Assembly (NCBI RefSeq): GCF_018866305.1 | Contig: NZ_CP076456.1 | Coordinates: 1,984,001-2,048,000, forward strand | Direction of reading: 5' to 3' | Length of the DNA: 64,000 nt | Source of the DNA: Arthrobacter sunyaminii | GTDB lineage: Bacteria > Actinomycetota > Actinomycetes > Actinomycetales > Micrococcaceae | In this document: piece by piece, positions 8,410-16,628 of the stretch | How positions within the stretch are numbered: the stretch's first letter is position 1 | Layout: each line of letters starts with the position of its first letter | The notes under the pieces: model-generated | Told to the model about the DNA's origin: nothing | Databases searched by the model: none | What the model saw: the letters and a program-made list of their open reading frames with translations, nothing else | Program-made: the position numbers and the translations under genes

Positions 8410-9629
8410 TGACCGAAGCGGTAATTGTTTCTGCGGTACGTTCACCCATTGGCCGGGCCAACAAGGGTTCGCTGCGCGGGATGCGCGGTGACGACCTCGC
8501 CGCGCAGATGGTGCGGGCCGCCCTTGACGCCGTTCCCGGTCTCGACCCGGCCACCATCGATGACCTGATGATGGGCTGCGCCCAGCCGGCGGGGGAGCAG
8601 GGCTACAACATTGCCCGCATGGTGGCCATGCAGCTTGGCCTGGATTCCGTTCCGGGCACCACGGTGCACCGCTACTGTTCCTCATCCCTGCAGACCAGCA
8701 GGATGGCACTGCATGCGATCAAGGCCGGTGAGGGCGACGTGTTCATTTCAGCCGGCGTGGAGACTGTCTCGCGCTTCGGCTTCGGCAAGTCCGACGGCAT
8801 GCCGGACACCAAGAACCCGGCGTACTTTGACGGCATGGAGCGCACCAAGGCCATGGCCAAGGACCACGAAGCCCGCTGGAGTGATCCCCGCGAACGCGGA
8901 GAACACCCCGACATCTACATTGCCATGGGCGACACTGCCGAAAACGTGGCCCAGCTGCGCGGCGTCTCCCGCGAAGCGCAGGACGAGTGGGCGGTGCGAA
9001 GCCAGAACCTCGCCGAGGCCGCCGCAGCGCGCGGCTTCTGGAAGACCGACATCACCCCGGTTACCCTGTCCGACGGAACCGTAGTCTCCACTGATGACGG
9101 TCTGCGCGCCGGCGTCACGCTCGAGAAGCTCTCAACACTGCAGCCGGTGTTCCGCGAGCACGGCACCGTCACGGCTGCCAACTGCTGCCCGCTGAACGAC
9201 GGCGCCGCCGCCCTGGTCATCATGAGCGACCGCCGCGCCGCCGAACTGGGACTGACTCCGCTGGCCCGCATCGTTTCGACGGGTGTTGCAGCTATGACGC
9301 CGGAGCTGATGGGGCTGGGTCCCGTTGACGCCGTGGGCAGGGCGCTGGCCAATGCCAGAATGTCCATCGGCGACATGGACATCATGGAGCTCAATGAGGC
9401 TTTTGCCGCCCAGGTGCTGCCCTCCATCGACGACATCGGCATCGACCCGGACAAGGTGAACGTCAACGGCGGTGCCATCGCGCTGGGCCACCCCTTCGGC
9501 ATGACCGGGGCGCGCATGACCACGACGGCGATCCACGCACTGCAGGAGCGCGACGAACAGTTCGCCGTCGAAACCATGTGCGTGGCCGGCGGCCAGGGCA
9601 TGGCCATGATCCTGGAACGGCTGAGCTAG
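8409..9629 (+). CDS. Thiolase (acetyl-CoA C-acyltransferase)
   Basis: The 406-residue protein has the normal thiolase length, with a nucleophilic Cys in YCSSSLQ (Cys90), the NEAFA motif, GGAIALGHPFG (catalytic His), and a second Cys in MCVAGGQG near the C-terminus. It would cleave a 3-ketoacyl-CoA with CoA during side-chain or ring-remnant beta-oxidation. It is more like general FadA-type thiolases than FadA6, which is encoded separately at 21730, so the window carries two distinct thiolases. It is co-transcribed with ipdF. A strong hairpin terminator follows. Confidence 0.85.
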   Translation: MTEAVIVSAVRSPIGRANKGSLRGMRGDDLAAQMVRAALDAVPGLDPATIDDLMMGCAQPAGEQGYNIARMVAMQLGLDSVPGTTVHRYCSSSLQTSRMALHAIKAGEGDVFISAGVETVSRFGFGKSDGMPDTKNPAYFDGMERTKAMAKDHEARWSDPRERGEHPDIYIAMGDTAENVAQLRGVSREAQDEWAVRSQNLAEAAAARGFWKTDITPVTLSDGTVVSTDDGLRAGVTLEKLSTLQPVFREHGTVTAANCCPLNDGAAALVIMSDRRAAELGLTPLARIVSTGVAAMTPELMGLGPVDAVGRALANARMSIGDMDIMELNEAFAAQVLPSIDDIGIDPDKVNVNGGAIALGHPFGMTGARMTTTAIHALQERDEQFAVETMCVAGGQGMAMILERLS

Positions 9630-9662
9630 CCACTGCCGGCGCACAAACTCCAGTGTGCGCAC

Positions 9663-9700
9663 AAAAGGGCGGTTGCAGGATTCCCTGCAGCCGCCCTTTT
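9663..9700. terminator. Bidirectional rho-independent terminator
   Basis: AAAAGGGCGGTTGCAGG and CCTGCAGCCGCCCTTTT form a near-perfect stem around the loop ATTC. A-rich and T-rich flanks allow it to work for both the thiolase operon (plus) and fadD3 (minus), which converge here. Confidence 0.85.
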
Positions 9701-9734
9701 CATGTGTGCCGGTGATCCGGTCCGGCTTACCGGC

Positions 9735-11345
9735 TCACAGCTTTGACTTCAGCACCTTTCCGGTGCTGTTGCGCGGGAAATCATTGACGATGACGAAGCT
9801 GCGGGGCACTTTGTAATTCGCCAGCCGGGTCTTGCAGAACGCGGCCAGGTCATCAGCCGTCGGCATCGGATCGGCGTCGTGGAGCAGGGCAACGTAGGCC
9901 CTGCCCACTGAACCCATCCGCTCGTCGTCGACGCCTACCACGGCGGATTCGTTGACGGCGGGGTGCTGCCGCAGCACGTTTTCAATCTCGGCCGGATAGA
10001 CGTTGAAGCCGCCGACAATGAACATGTCCTTCAATCGATCAGTGATCTTCAGGCAGCCGTGCTCGTCCAGCCGGCCGATATCGCCGGTGTGGAACCAGCC
10101 CTGGGCGTCCACGGCATTGGCAGTGGCCTCGGGGTCATCGAAGTACCCCAGCATCACATTCTCGCCGCGGAGCAGGATTTCGCCGTCGTCACCGACAGGC
10201 ACATCGTTCCCGGCTGCATCGGCAACCCGGATCTCGACGCCGGCCACTGCCGGCCCCGTGGTCTGCTTGGCATGTTCCAGGGATTCACCGGGCCGGGACA
10301 GCGTTGCCACCACGCATTCGGTCATGCCGTACGCCTGCGCCACGGTGCGGAAACCGAGCACCTCCGACATGTCCCGGAAGAGTGTTTCCGGGGCCGTTGC
10401 GGCCCCGGCAATGGCGAAACGCAGGGATGAAGTGTCGTACCTCTTCAGGTCCGGATGGTTCAGCAGCGAGGTGAAGATGGTAGGCACGCCGGGCAGGACG
10501 CTGATGCGCTCTTTCTGGACCAGCTCCAGCAGTGCCGAAGCATCAAAGGTTTCCACCGGATAGATCGTGGCCCCGGCCAAAAGCGCGGCGATCACCCCCG
10601 CTTTATAGCCGAAACCGTGGAAGAACGGGTTGACGATGGCGTAGCGGTCCTCGGCGGACAGCTCAGCACCCGCTGCCCAGGCCCGGGCAACGCCCAGTGT
10701 CTGCCGATGCGCGCTCATGACCCCCTTGGGCAGGCCGGTGGTTCCGGAGGTGTACAGGATGTCGACGACGTCGTCGGGCTGCACGGCTGCAGCCGCCGCA
10801 TCGAAGCGCTCCTCCTCACCCGCGCCGTCGGCGAGGAAGGACTTCCAGCTGCTTTCGCCGGGCTCATCCGCCGTGCCGTCGAGCCGCACGACAAGCCGCA
10901 CCGAGGGCAGGCCCGGCACCGGCGCTGAAAGGGCCGGCTCTTCAGCACCGTCGCTGACGGCATCCACTGCTGCAGTGCGGAGCGTTTCCAGGGGCCGGCG
11001 GCCGAGGAAATCATCGGCAACCACCAGTACCGACGCGCCGGAGCGCCGCAGGATCATGGCAGCCTCATGGCCGGTGTAGCGGGTGTTCAGCGGCACCACC
11101 GCCGCTCCGACCGACTGTGCACCCAGCATGGCGAGAATGAAGTCCAGCCGGTTCGGGGCCCAGAGGCCCACCCTATCGCCCGGGCCCACACCGTGTGCCA
11201 GGTAGGCGCGCCCGGCCTCCGCGATGCGTTCGCTGAGTTCACCGTAGGAAACGGCAGTGTCTGCGGCCACGACGGCGGGGTGGTCGCCGAGCCGCGCCAT
11301 GTCGGCAAGCAGCTGGGGAATGGTCCGTGCGTCAGAGAGATGCAT
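9735..11345 (-). CDS. fadD3: Acyl-CoA ligase, FadD3-like (HIP-CoA synthetase)
   Basis: This 536-residue ANL-superfamily enzyme has the AMP-binding motif YTSGTTGLPKG (198-208), a YGMTE motif, the GWFHTGD hinge region and the C-terminal catalytic Lys in NSTGK (Lys530). The 'NPFFHGFGYKAG' stretch is characteristic of FadD3, which activates HIP to HIP-CoA, the ligand that relieves KstR2 repression in mycobacteria. It is divergent from the KstR2-like regulator, the same gene pairing idea as in mycobacteria, with box 3 between them. GAAAGGA precedes the ATG. FadD3 is an established assignment for the family; the substrate here is inferred. Confidence 0.8.
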   Translation of the reverse strand: MHLSDARTIPQLLADMARLGDHPAVVAADTAVSYGELSERIAEAGRAYLAHGVGPGDRVGLWAPNRLDFILAMLGAQSVGAAVVPLNTRYTGHEAAMILRRSGASVLVVADDFLGRRPLETLRTAAVDAVSDGAEEPALSAPVPGLPSVRLVVRLDGTADEPGESSWKSFLADGAGEEERFDAAAAAVQPDDVVDILYTSGTTGLPKGVMSAHRQTLGVARAWAAGAELSAEDRYAIVNPFFHGFGYKAGVIAALLAGATIYPVETFDASALLELVQKERISVLPGVPTIFTSLLNHPDLKRYDTSSLRFAIAGAATAPETLFRDMSEVLGFRTVAQAYGMTECVVATLSRPGESLEHAKQTTGPAVAGVEIRVADAAGNDVPVGDDGEILLRGENVMLGYFDDPEATANAVDAQGWFHTGDIGRLDEHGCLKITDRLKDMFIVGGFNVYPAEIENVLRQHPAVNESAVVGVDDERMGSVGRAYVALLHDADPMPTADDLAAFCKTRLANYKVPRSFVIVNDFPRNSTGKVLKSKL

Positions 11346-11426
11346 CGAGGAATCCTTTCATTCCATGTGACAAAAAACGCAATGGCGCGGCTAATACAGT
11401 AACGTGCCTAAAATGCGGGAGAATTG

Positions 11427-11440
11427 AGCAAATGCTTGGG
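11427..11440. promoter_or_regulatory. KstR2-like operator box 3
   Basis: AGCAAATGCTTGGG matches AnCAAGnnCTTGnT with two mismatches. It lies between fadD3 (start 11345, minus) and the regulator gene (start 11465, plus), close to the latter's start, which suggests autoregulation and control of fadD3. Confidence 0.55.
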
Positions 11441-11464
11441 TGAATTCGTATATAAGGAGAAATG

Positions 11465-12082
11465 ATGGCAACGCGCAAGAAACCGGAATCAGCAGCCAGT
11501 GAGCAGGGTTCCGACCGGCGGGAACAGCTACTGGCCATTGCCGCCCACCTGATAGCCACCCGCGGATACTCCGCGACGACGGTGCGTGACATTGCCGATG
11601 AAGCGGGCATCCTCTCGGGCAGCCTCTACCATCACTTCTCCTCCAAGGAAGCGATCCTGGAGGAAATCCTGCGGTCCTTCCAGGGTGGACTGCGGCAGCG
11701 GTCGGAGGAGATTGCCGCTGCCGGCGGCGGGCCGCGGCATGTCTTTGACGAACTCGTCCGGACTGCCTTTGTCACCATCGAGAAACAACCGGACGCCGTT
11801 GGCATTTACCAGAATGAGGCGGCGTTTCTGGCCAACATTCCAGGCTTCGAGTTTGTGGCCGAGGAAGGCGCCCGCATTGAATCGATCTGGCTCAGCGTGA
11901 TCCAGGAGGGCCAGCGCGAGGGTGTTTTCCGCGCCGACCTTGACTCGGCAATTACCTACCGCTTCATTCGTGACGCCGTCTGGTCCACGGTGCGCTGGTT
12001 CCGCCCGGGCGGCCGGCACTCCGCCGAGAGTGCCGGCCGCCACTTCCTTGAGCTGATCCACTCAGGCCTCCTGCAGGACTGA
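11465..12082 (+). CDS. kstR2: TetR family repressor, KstR2-like
   Basis: The 205-residue protein has a TetR helix-turn-helix at about residues 20-65. Its 'TTVRDIADEAGILSGSLYHHF' sequence pattern (21 residues of close similarity, spanning about 38-58) is nearly the same as in mycobacterial KstR2 (Rv3557c). The C-terminal 'YRFIRDAVWSTVRWFRPGG' region also matches. KstR2 represses HIP-catabolic genes and is released by HIP-CoA. AAGGAG at 11454-11459 favours the second of two adjacent ATGs (11465) over 11462. Seven KstR2-like boxes in the window, and fadD3 next door, support the assignment. Confidence 0.85.
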   Translation: MATRKKPESAASEQGSDRREQLLAIAAHLIATRGYSATTVRDIADEAGILSGSLYHHFSSKEAILEEILRSFQGGLRQRSEEIAAAGGGPRHVFDELVRTAFVTIEKQPDAVGIYQNEAAFLANIPGFEFVAEEGARIESIWLSVIQEGQREGVFRADLDSAITYRFIRDAVWSTVRWFRPGGRHSAESAGRHFLELIHSGLLQD

Positions 12083-12090
12083 TCCGTTCA

Positions 12091-12128
12091 GGAGCCGGTC
12101 TAGTTCGGGACTTCCCGGGACCGGCTCC
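12091..12128. terminator. Hairpin between convergent kstR2 and ipdB
   Basis: GGAGCCGGTC (12091-12100) and GACCGGCTCC (12119-12128) form a perfect 10-bp stem in the narrow space between two convergent genes, running into the last codons of ipdB. There is no T-tract, so it may be a weak or factor-assisted terminator, or simply a symmetrical end. Confidence 0.4.
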
Positions 12129-12858
12129 CGCGCGGATCCAGCACCTCGCGGATGAGGTGCAGCTCCTCGTCCGTGGGAACGCGGGTAAGCGGAGCACCCT
12201 CCACCTCCAGCGCGAAGCCGGTGTTGTCGATGATCTCCTGGGGATCAACCCCGGGATGGATGGAGAGCACCGTGACACGGCCGTCGTCGTCGTAGCCCAG
12301 GACAGCAAGATTGGTGACGATCACGCCCAGGTGGTGGAACCGCATGGAGGTGCCGGCCGCACGCGCACGGTCGTTGCCAACGCCTGAGACCATGTCCACG
12401 GACTCGACGAACAGGCGGGCGCTGTGCCGGGACACCCAGTAGTCCACCCGGTGGTTGGCGGTGTTGCCCGGAGCTCCCCGCACGCCGATGAGCTGGCGCT
12501 TGGGCTTGTTCCAGTCGCCGATCAGCGAGATGTTCTGGTTTCCGTAGCGGTCAATCTGGCTGGCGCCCATCATGCTCTGCCGGCGGCCGCTGGCCACGAT
12601 GTCAAAGATGCGGCGGAACGGCGCCCAACCTTCGATGGTCCCGCCGCCGGCAGCCGTTTTGCCCAGCGGCGGCGGCTCGCTCATCATGAAGGCTTCCCCG
12701 TCGCTGAGGACCAGGTCGGGGGAGTGGGTGAGCTTGGCGAGCCTGGCACCGATGGTCGGAATCGTGCCCACGGCGTGCGCGAGGATCTCGCCGGACTCAC
12801 GGTAGGTGTCTGAGCACGCCGCGATGCAGATTTCGGCGGTGGTGGCGTCTGCGGTCAT
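12100..12858 (-). CDS. ipdB: CoA-transferase-like ring hydrolase beta subunit, IpdB (copy 1)
   Basis: The 252-residue protein belongs to the CoA-transferase family beta subunits and resembles mycobacterial IpdB (250 residues). Shared features include 'LVLSDGEA', 'DRYGNQNIS', 'GVRGAPGNT' and 'PTDEELHLIRE'. With IpdA it forms a heterotetramer that hydrolytically opens the last steroid ring (COCHEA-CoA) and does not transfer CoA. The start overlaps the ipdA stop by one base (TAATG). Of the two copies in the window, this one keeps the GVRGAPGNT segment, which the 24760 copy does not. Confidence 0.8.
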   Translation of the reverse strand: MTADATTAEICIAACSDTYRESGEILAHAVGTIPTIGARLAKLTHSPDLVLSDGEAFMMSEPPPLGKTAAGGGTIEGWAPFRRIFDIVASGRRQSMMGASQIDRYGNQNISLIGDWNKPKRQLIGVRGAPGNTANHRVDYWVSRHSARLFVESVDMVSGVGNDRARAAGTSMRFHHLGVIVTNLAVLGYDDDGRVTVLSIHPGVDPQEIIDNTGFALEVEGAPLTRVPTDEELHLIREVLDPRGSRSREVPN

Positions 12859-13724
12859 TACTTCTTCTCCTGTACTGCGTGGAAGCGGGCAACCGCCTCG
12901 TGGTAGCCGGCTTCGTCGCCGCCGAGGAACTCGGCGACAAAGGCGCGCCAGCTTTCGGGGTCTTTGGCGGAGGCGGCGTAGTGCTTCTGGAATGCCTCGT
13001 CGCGGCCGTAGTCCGGCTCGCAGGTGGTGAAGTGAGCACCGCGCGGGGTCTCAATGACACCGGTGACGTACATGCGGCTGAGCATCAGGGTGTGGAACGA
13101 GCCTTCGTCCAGCAGGTCTTCCGTTTCCACGATCCGCTCCGTGGTGACGAAGGTGCGCGCTGCCGCCATGGCGAACAGGTCATCAAAGTACGGATCCGGG
13201 CCGAGGAACTGCGCGTTGCCTCCGCTGTCCGAGCGGTTCACATGGATCAGGGCCACGTCGAGCGGGGTCGCCGGCACCGCAACATACTCGTCATCGGAGT
13301 AGGGGGATGCCACGGTCTTCAGATGCGGATTCGCGGCCATGACGTCGGACCCGATGCCTGCCAGCGTGGGCAGGAAGGACAGCCGCGAGGCTGCGGCGCG
13401 CAGTCCGGTGACAAACATGCCTTCGTCATACTCGTTGATCTCCAGCTCGCCGCGTTCCCGTGCTGCGGTAAACAGGGGATCCAGGGCAATGCTGTCCAGC
13501 GAGACGAAGCCGTAGATGAGCTTGCGGACCTTGCCCGCGGCAACCAGCAGGCCGACGTCGGGGCCGCCGAAGGCGACAACGGTCAGGTCGGTCACGTCGC
13601 TGCGCAGCAGTTCGCGGACCGCCGCCATGGGCTTGCGCCGCGATCCCCACCCTCCGATGCCAATGGTCATTCCTGACTCAATGGACGAAACCGCCTCACT
13701 AAGTCCAATCCTCTTGTCGGGCAT
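12858..13724 (-). CDS. ipdA: CoA-transferase-like ring hydrolase alpha subunit, IpdA (copy 1)
   Basis: The 288-residue protein matches IpdA: the N-terminal MPDKR, 'GWGSRRKPM' (25-33), GGPDVGLL, YGFVSLDS, and 'DPYFDDLF'. The acidic residue after 'EYD' (Glu101) aligns with the active-site Glu of IpdA as I recall the mycobacterial protein. GAGGA precedes the ATG. It is first in a two-gene operon with ipdB, 29 bases from KstR2-like box 4, which it shares with the divergent SDR pair. A second, divergent ipdAB pair lies at 24760-26362. Confidence 0.8.
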   Translation of the reverse strand: MPDKRIGLSEAVSSIESGMTIGIGGWGSRRKPMAAVRELLRSDVTDLTVVAFGGPDVGLLVAAGKVRKLIYGFVSLDSIALDPLFTAARERGELEINEYDEGMFVTGLRAAASRLSFLPTLAGIGSDVMAANPHLKTVASPYSDDEYVAVPATPLDVALIHVNRSDSGGNAQFLGPDPYFDDLFAMAAARTFVTTERIVETEDLLDEGSFHTLMLSRMYVTGVIETPRGAHFTTCEPDYGRDEAFQKHYAASAKDPESWRAFVAEFLGGDEAGYHEAVARFHAVQEKK

Positions 13725-13753
13725 CCGGTCCTCATTTCCCGCATCATTGCGAA

Positions 13754-13767
13754 ACCTAGCGCTTGTT
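13754..13767. promoter_or_regulatory. KstR2-like operator box 4
   Basis: ACCTAGCGCTTGTT reads on the minus strand as AACAAGCGCTAGGT, one mismatch from AnCAAGnnCTTGnT. It lies between ipdA (start 13724) and the SDR at 13846, so it can control both operons. Confidence 0.65.
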
Positions 13768-13845
13768 TGGTAGCTAGACTAGCATGACCCCATGGCGCCG
13801 TACCGGTGCCGCGCACAAGACAAACCAACGTCGCGGAGGACAGGC

Positions 13846-14580
13846 ATGGGGCAGAGCAGGGGCGGGCACATTATTGTGACCGGGGGCGCCAGCGGGATCG
13901 GTGCAGCCGCCGTCGAGCAGCTTGCCGGGCGCTGCGCCCGCGTCACGGTATTCGACCTGCAGGATCCGGTGGCCGGGAGCCGGCCCGAAAACGTGGACTA
14001 CATGGCGATCGATGTGTCGGAGGAGCCCGCCGTGGCGGAGGCAATCGCCCGTGCCCGGACGCGCGGCGGCGTCGTCACCGGGTTGGTGACCTGTCACGGC
14101 ATCCGCGGCGCTTTCCTGCCCGCGGTGGACCTGGATGTGGAGCACACACGCAGGGTCCTGGACGTGCATGTGCTCGGTACGCTCGTGGTTAGCCGCGCGG
14201 TGGTGCAACAGCTCGCGGGGACTCCGGCGTCAATCGTGACGGTCTCATCCACAACGGCGTACGGCGGATGGGAGAAACAGGCTGACTACGGTGTTGCCAA
14301 GGCGGCCGTCCGGCAGCTCACCGAGAATCTGGCCATCGAATGGGCGCCGGGCGGTGTTCGGGTCAATTCAGTGGCTCCCGGGCATACCCTCACGCCCATG
14401 GTGCAGGAAATGCTCGACGGCGGTTACGACGCCGGTTCCGTTTTCGCCCGAACACCCCTGGGGCGCTTCGCGACGCCGCAGGAGGTGGCGGACTGCATTG
14501 TCTTCCTCCTTCTGGACGCAACCTTCGTGACCGGCCAGTGCCTTGCTGTTGATGGCGGCTGGACAGCCGTTGGAAAGTGA
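13846..14580 (+). CDS. SDR family oxidoreductase
   Basis: The 244-residue classical SDR has TGGASGIG (about 10-17) and YGVAK in the active site. The usual NNAG is replaced by the sequence CHGIRG. The ATG at 13846 is preferred because CGGAGGA lies five bases before it; the upstream ATG at 13792 lacks one. It is divergent from ipdAB and followed 68 bases later by another SDR gene, with both behind box 4. It probably acts on a hydroxyl or keto group of the pathway intermediates; the exact reaction cannot be assigned. Confidence 0.78.
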   Translation: MGQSRGGHIIVTGGASGIGAAAVEQLAGRCARVTVFDLQDPVAGSRPENVDYMAIDVSEEPAVAEAIARARTRGGVVTGLVTCHGIRGAFLPAVDLDVEHTRRVLDVHVLGTLVVSRAVVQQLAGTPASIVTVSSTTAYGGWEKQADYGVAKAAVRQLTENLAIEWAPGGVRVNSVAPGHTLTPMVQEMLDGGYDAGSVFARTPLGRFATPQEVADCIVFLLLDATFVTGQCLAVDGGWTAVGK

Positions 14581-14648
14581 AACCCGACAGTACGAACAAT
14601 ACGAACAAGCCGATTTGTTGATGCACGCCAAACCAGTGAAGGACTTCC

Positions 14649-15395
14649 ATGAACGCAGTTGAACCGGTTATCTCCCTGGACGGAAAAGTCGTGCTGCTCA
14701 CGGGCGCTGCGGGCGGACAGGGCCGCGCGCACGCGGCTCTGCTTCACCGTCTGGGTGCGCGCCTCGTGCTGACCGATGTGGACGCCGACGGGGTTTCGGC
14801 CCTGGCCCGGACCTTCGAATCCAACGCGCTTGGCCTTCGGCACGACGCATCCTCACCGGAAGACTGGACCCGGGTGGTGGACGCGGCAGTGTCTGCGTTC
14901 GGCCGGGTGGACGTCCTGGTGAACAATGCGGGCTATTGTCCGGTTGCTCCGCTGGCGGAAACGAGCGAGGACATCATCCGACGCGCCATCGACATCAACC
15001 TGATCGGCCCCATCCTTGGCATGCAGGCAGTTCTTCCCGCCATGCGCGGGGCCGGCGGGTCGATTATCAACATCGCGTCGACGGCCGGCGTCGCCGGTTA
15101 TGCCAACCGCGTGCCGTACTCCGCGTCCAAGTGGGGGCTGCGCGGGGCCAGTCGGTCAGCGGCCAGGGAATACGGCCCGTACGGCATCAGGGTCAATACG
15201 GTGTGCCCCGGTGCCGTGGACACCCCGATGATCACCGAGGAGACCCGTGCCGGCACCGGATTCATAGCTACGCTTCCGATTCCCCGGGCCGGGCGGCCCG
15301 GGGAAATCTCAACGATGGTGGCTTTTCTCGCCAGTGACGCCGCCAGCTACTGCACCGGCCAGGACTTCATTGTGGACGGCGGGGTTACGGCGTAG
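14649..15395 (+). CDS. SDR family oxidoreductase, 3alpha(20beta)-HSD type
   Basis: This 248-residue SDR has the cofactor motif TGAAGGQGR (about 18-26), typical of the 3alpha,20beta-hydroxysteroid dehydrogenase branch (FabG3/Rv2002-like). It also has NNAG, a Ser in 'IASTAGV' and YSASK. The family reduces or oxidises steroid-type hydroxyls, which fits a steroid-remnant pathway but does not prove the substrate. The gap before it carries two tandem copies of TACGAACAA (14588-14605). It converges with the acyl-CoA dehydrogenase operon, whose last stop lies three bases beyond its own. Confidence 0.78.
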   Translation: MNAVEPVISLDGKVVLLTGAAGGQGRAHAALLHRLGARLVLTDVDADGVSALARTFESNALGLRHDASSPEDWTRVVDAAVSAFGRVDVLVNNAGYCPVAPLAETSEDIIRRAIDINLIGPILGMQAVLPAMRGAGGSIINIASTAGVAGYANRVPYSASKWGLRGASRSAAREYGPYGIRVNTVCPGAVDTPMITEETRAGTGFIATLPIPRAGRPGEISTMVAFLASDAASYCTGQDFIVDGGVTA

Positions 15396-15398
15396 GGC

Positions 15399-16574
15399 TC
15401 ACAGCGTAGCGAGAGCTTCCTGCCTCCGGCGGGGCTCGGCGCCGGCCGCGGGCGCGGGGATGATTCCCAGCAGCCCTCCCAGCCGGCGCCGGTGCTCGCG
15501 CGCAGACCCGAAGAGCTGGCTCGTGGAATGTGCCCGCTTGAAGACCAGCTGGGCGTCATGCTCCCACGTGATCGCGATTCCGCCGTGAATCTGCACAGTT
15601 TCAGCGGCCACCTTGTCGAGGGCGTCTGCGCACCACGCAGCGGCTGACGCCGCGCGTTCCGGCAGGTCCGCAGCATTGGTTCCGGCCGACCAGGCCGCGG
15701 CCCAGGCAGTGGTGCGCGCCGTTTCCACCTGCACGAGCATGTCGGCCATCCGGTGCTTAAGGGCCTGGAAGGAGCCGATTGCCCGGCCAAACTGCACGCG
15801 CTGCTTGGAGTATTCAACGCTCATGTCCAGCCCGCGCTGCGCGGTTCCCACCTGCAGGCAGCTCACCGCTACGGCGGCGATGTCGCGGATTCTCTCCAGC
15901 GACCTTTCGGCGTCCAGCTGAAGCGCGCGGGCCGGAACCCGGTTGAAGGTCAGTGTCGCGAACCGGATGGTGGTGTCAACGGCCGGGGTGTTCACCCGCT
16001 GGACCGCGGCGGCGTCCAGAACCTCGAACAGACCCACACCCTCCGGCGTAGACGCGACGGCAATGACCGTGTCGGCGGTAACGCCGTCGAGCACCAGGGT
16101 TGCCGCTCCATCCAGGGTCCACTGCTCGGGCCCCTGTTCGCCCGGCGTGGCGGTGATGCCGGAACCGGTGGTGCTCCAGGCGCCGCGTTCATCCGCCCAG
16201 GCCAGGGTCGCAATGCTGCTTCCCTCGGCAATCCCGGGCAGCAGGCGTTCACGCGGCTCCTCTTCGGCCGACTCCAGGATGGCGGATGCTCCCAGTACTG
16301 CTGAGGCCAGCAGGGGACTGGGGGACAGCTGGTAACCGAGTGCTTCCAGGACCAGGCCGGTTTCAAACCAGGTGAATCCGGCCCCGCCGTATTCTTCGGG
16401 AATGGCGAGGGAAGCCACGCCCACCTCTTCAGCCAAGGTGCGCCAAAGATCCGTGTCGTAGCCGACCACAGAGGCCGCTGCACTGCGCACGGCAGCGGAG
16501 GCGGCATGGCGGTTGAGCACTGCGCGCAGGGTCTTGACGAGCTCGTTCTGCTCGTCGGTCAGTGAGAAGTCCAT
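15399..16574 (-). CDS. Acyl-CoA dehydrogenase (FadE33 position)
   Basis: The 391-residue flavoprotein dehydrogenase has the three-domain ACAD layout: N-terminal helices, a middle beta domain, and a C-terminal helical bundle with 'EYSKQRVQFGRAIGSFQALKH' near residues 250-270 and 'QIHGGIAITWEHDAQL' near 340. It ends in a short basic tail after the usual ACAD end. It is the last gene of the echA-fadE31-fadE32-fadE operon, where mycobacteria have fadE33, but I cannot confirm orthology. In mycobacteria such FadE proteins form alpha2beta2 complexes with FadE31. Electrons would go to ETF. Confidence 0.8.
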   Translation of the reverse strand: MDFSLTDEQNELVKTLRAVLNRHAASAAVRSAAASVVGYDTDLWRTLAEEVGVASLAIPEEYGGAGFTWFETGLVLEALGYQLSPSPLLASAVLGASAILESAEEEPRERLLPGIAEGSSIATLAWADERGAWSTTGSGITATPGEQGPEQWTLDGAATLVLDGVTADTVIAVASTPEGVGLFEVLDAAAVQRVNTPAVDTTIRFATLTFNRVPARALQLDAERSLERIRDIAAVAVSCLQVGTAQRGLDMSVEYSKQRVQFGRAIGSFQALKHRMADMLVQVETARTTAWAAAWSAGTNAADLPERAASAAAWCADALDKVAAETVQIHGGIAITWEHDAQLVFKRAHSTSQLFGSAREHRRRLGGLLGIIPAPAAGAEPRRRQEALATL

Positions 16575-16583
16575 GGTGTCCTC

Positions 16584-16628
16584 AGGTGTGGAAGGTCGAG
16601 GTGTGGAAGGTCAACGTGTGGAAGGTCA
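16584..16628. repeat. Three tandem copies of a 15-bp repeat
   Basis: Copies at 16584-16598, 16599-16613 and 16614-16628 follow the pattern ASGTGTGGAAGGTCR, with only two variable positions. The last copy contains the stop codon of the fadE32-like gene. The array fills the 48-base gap before the next fadE gene, whose GAGGA site lies just beyond it. It looks like local slippage or duplication of intergenic DNA. Confidence 0.75.
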
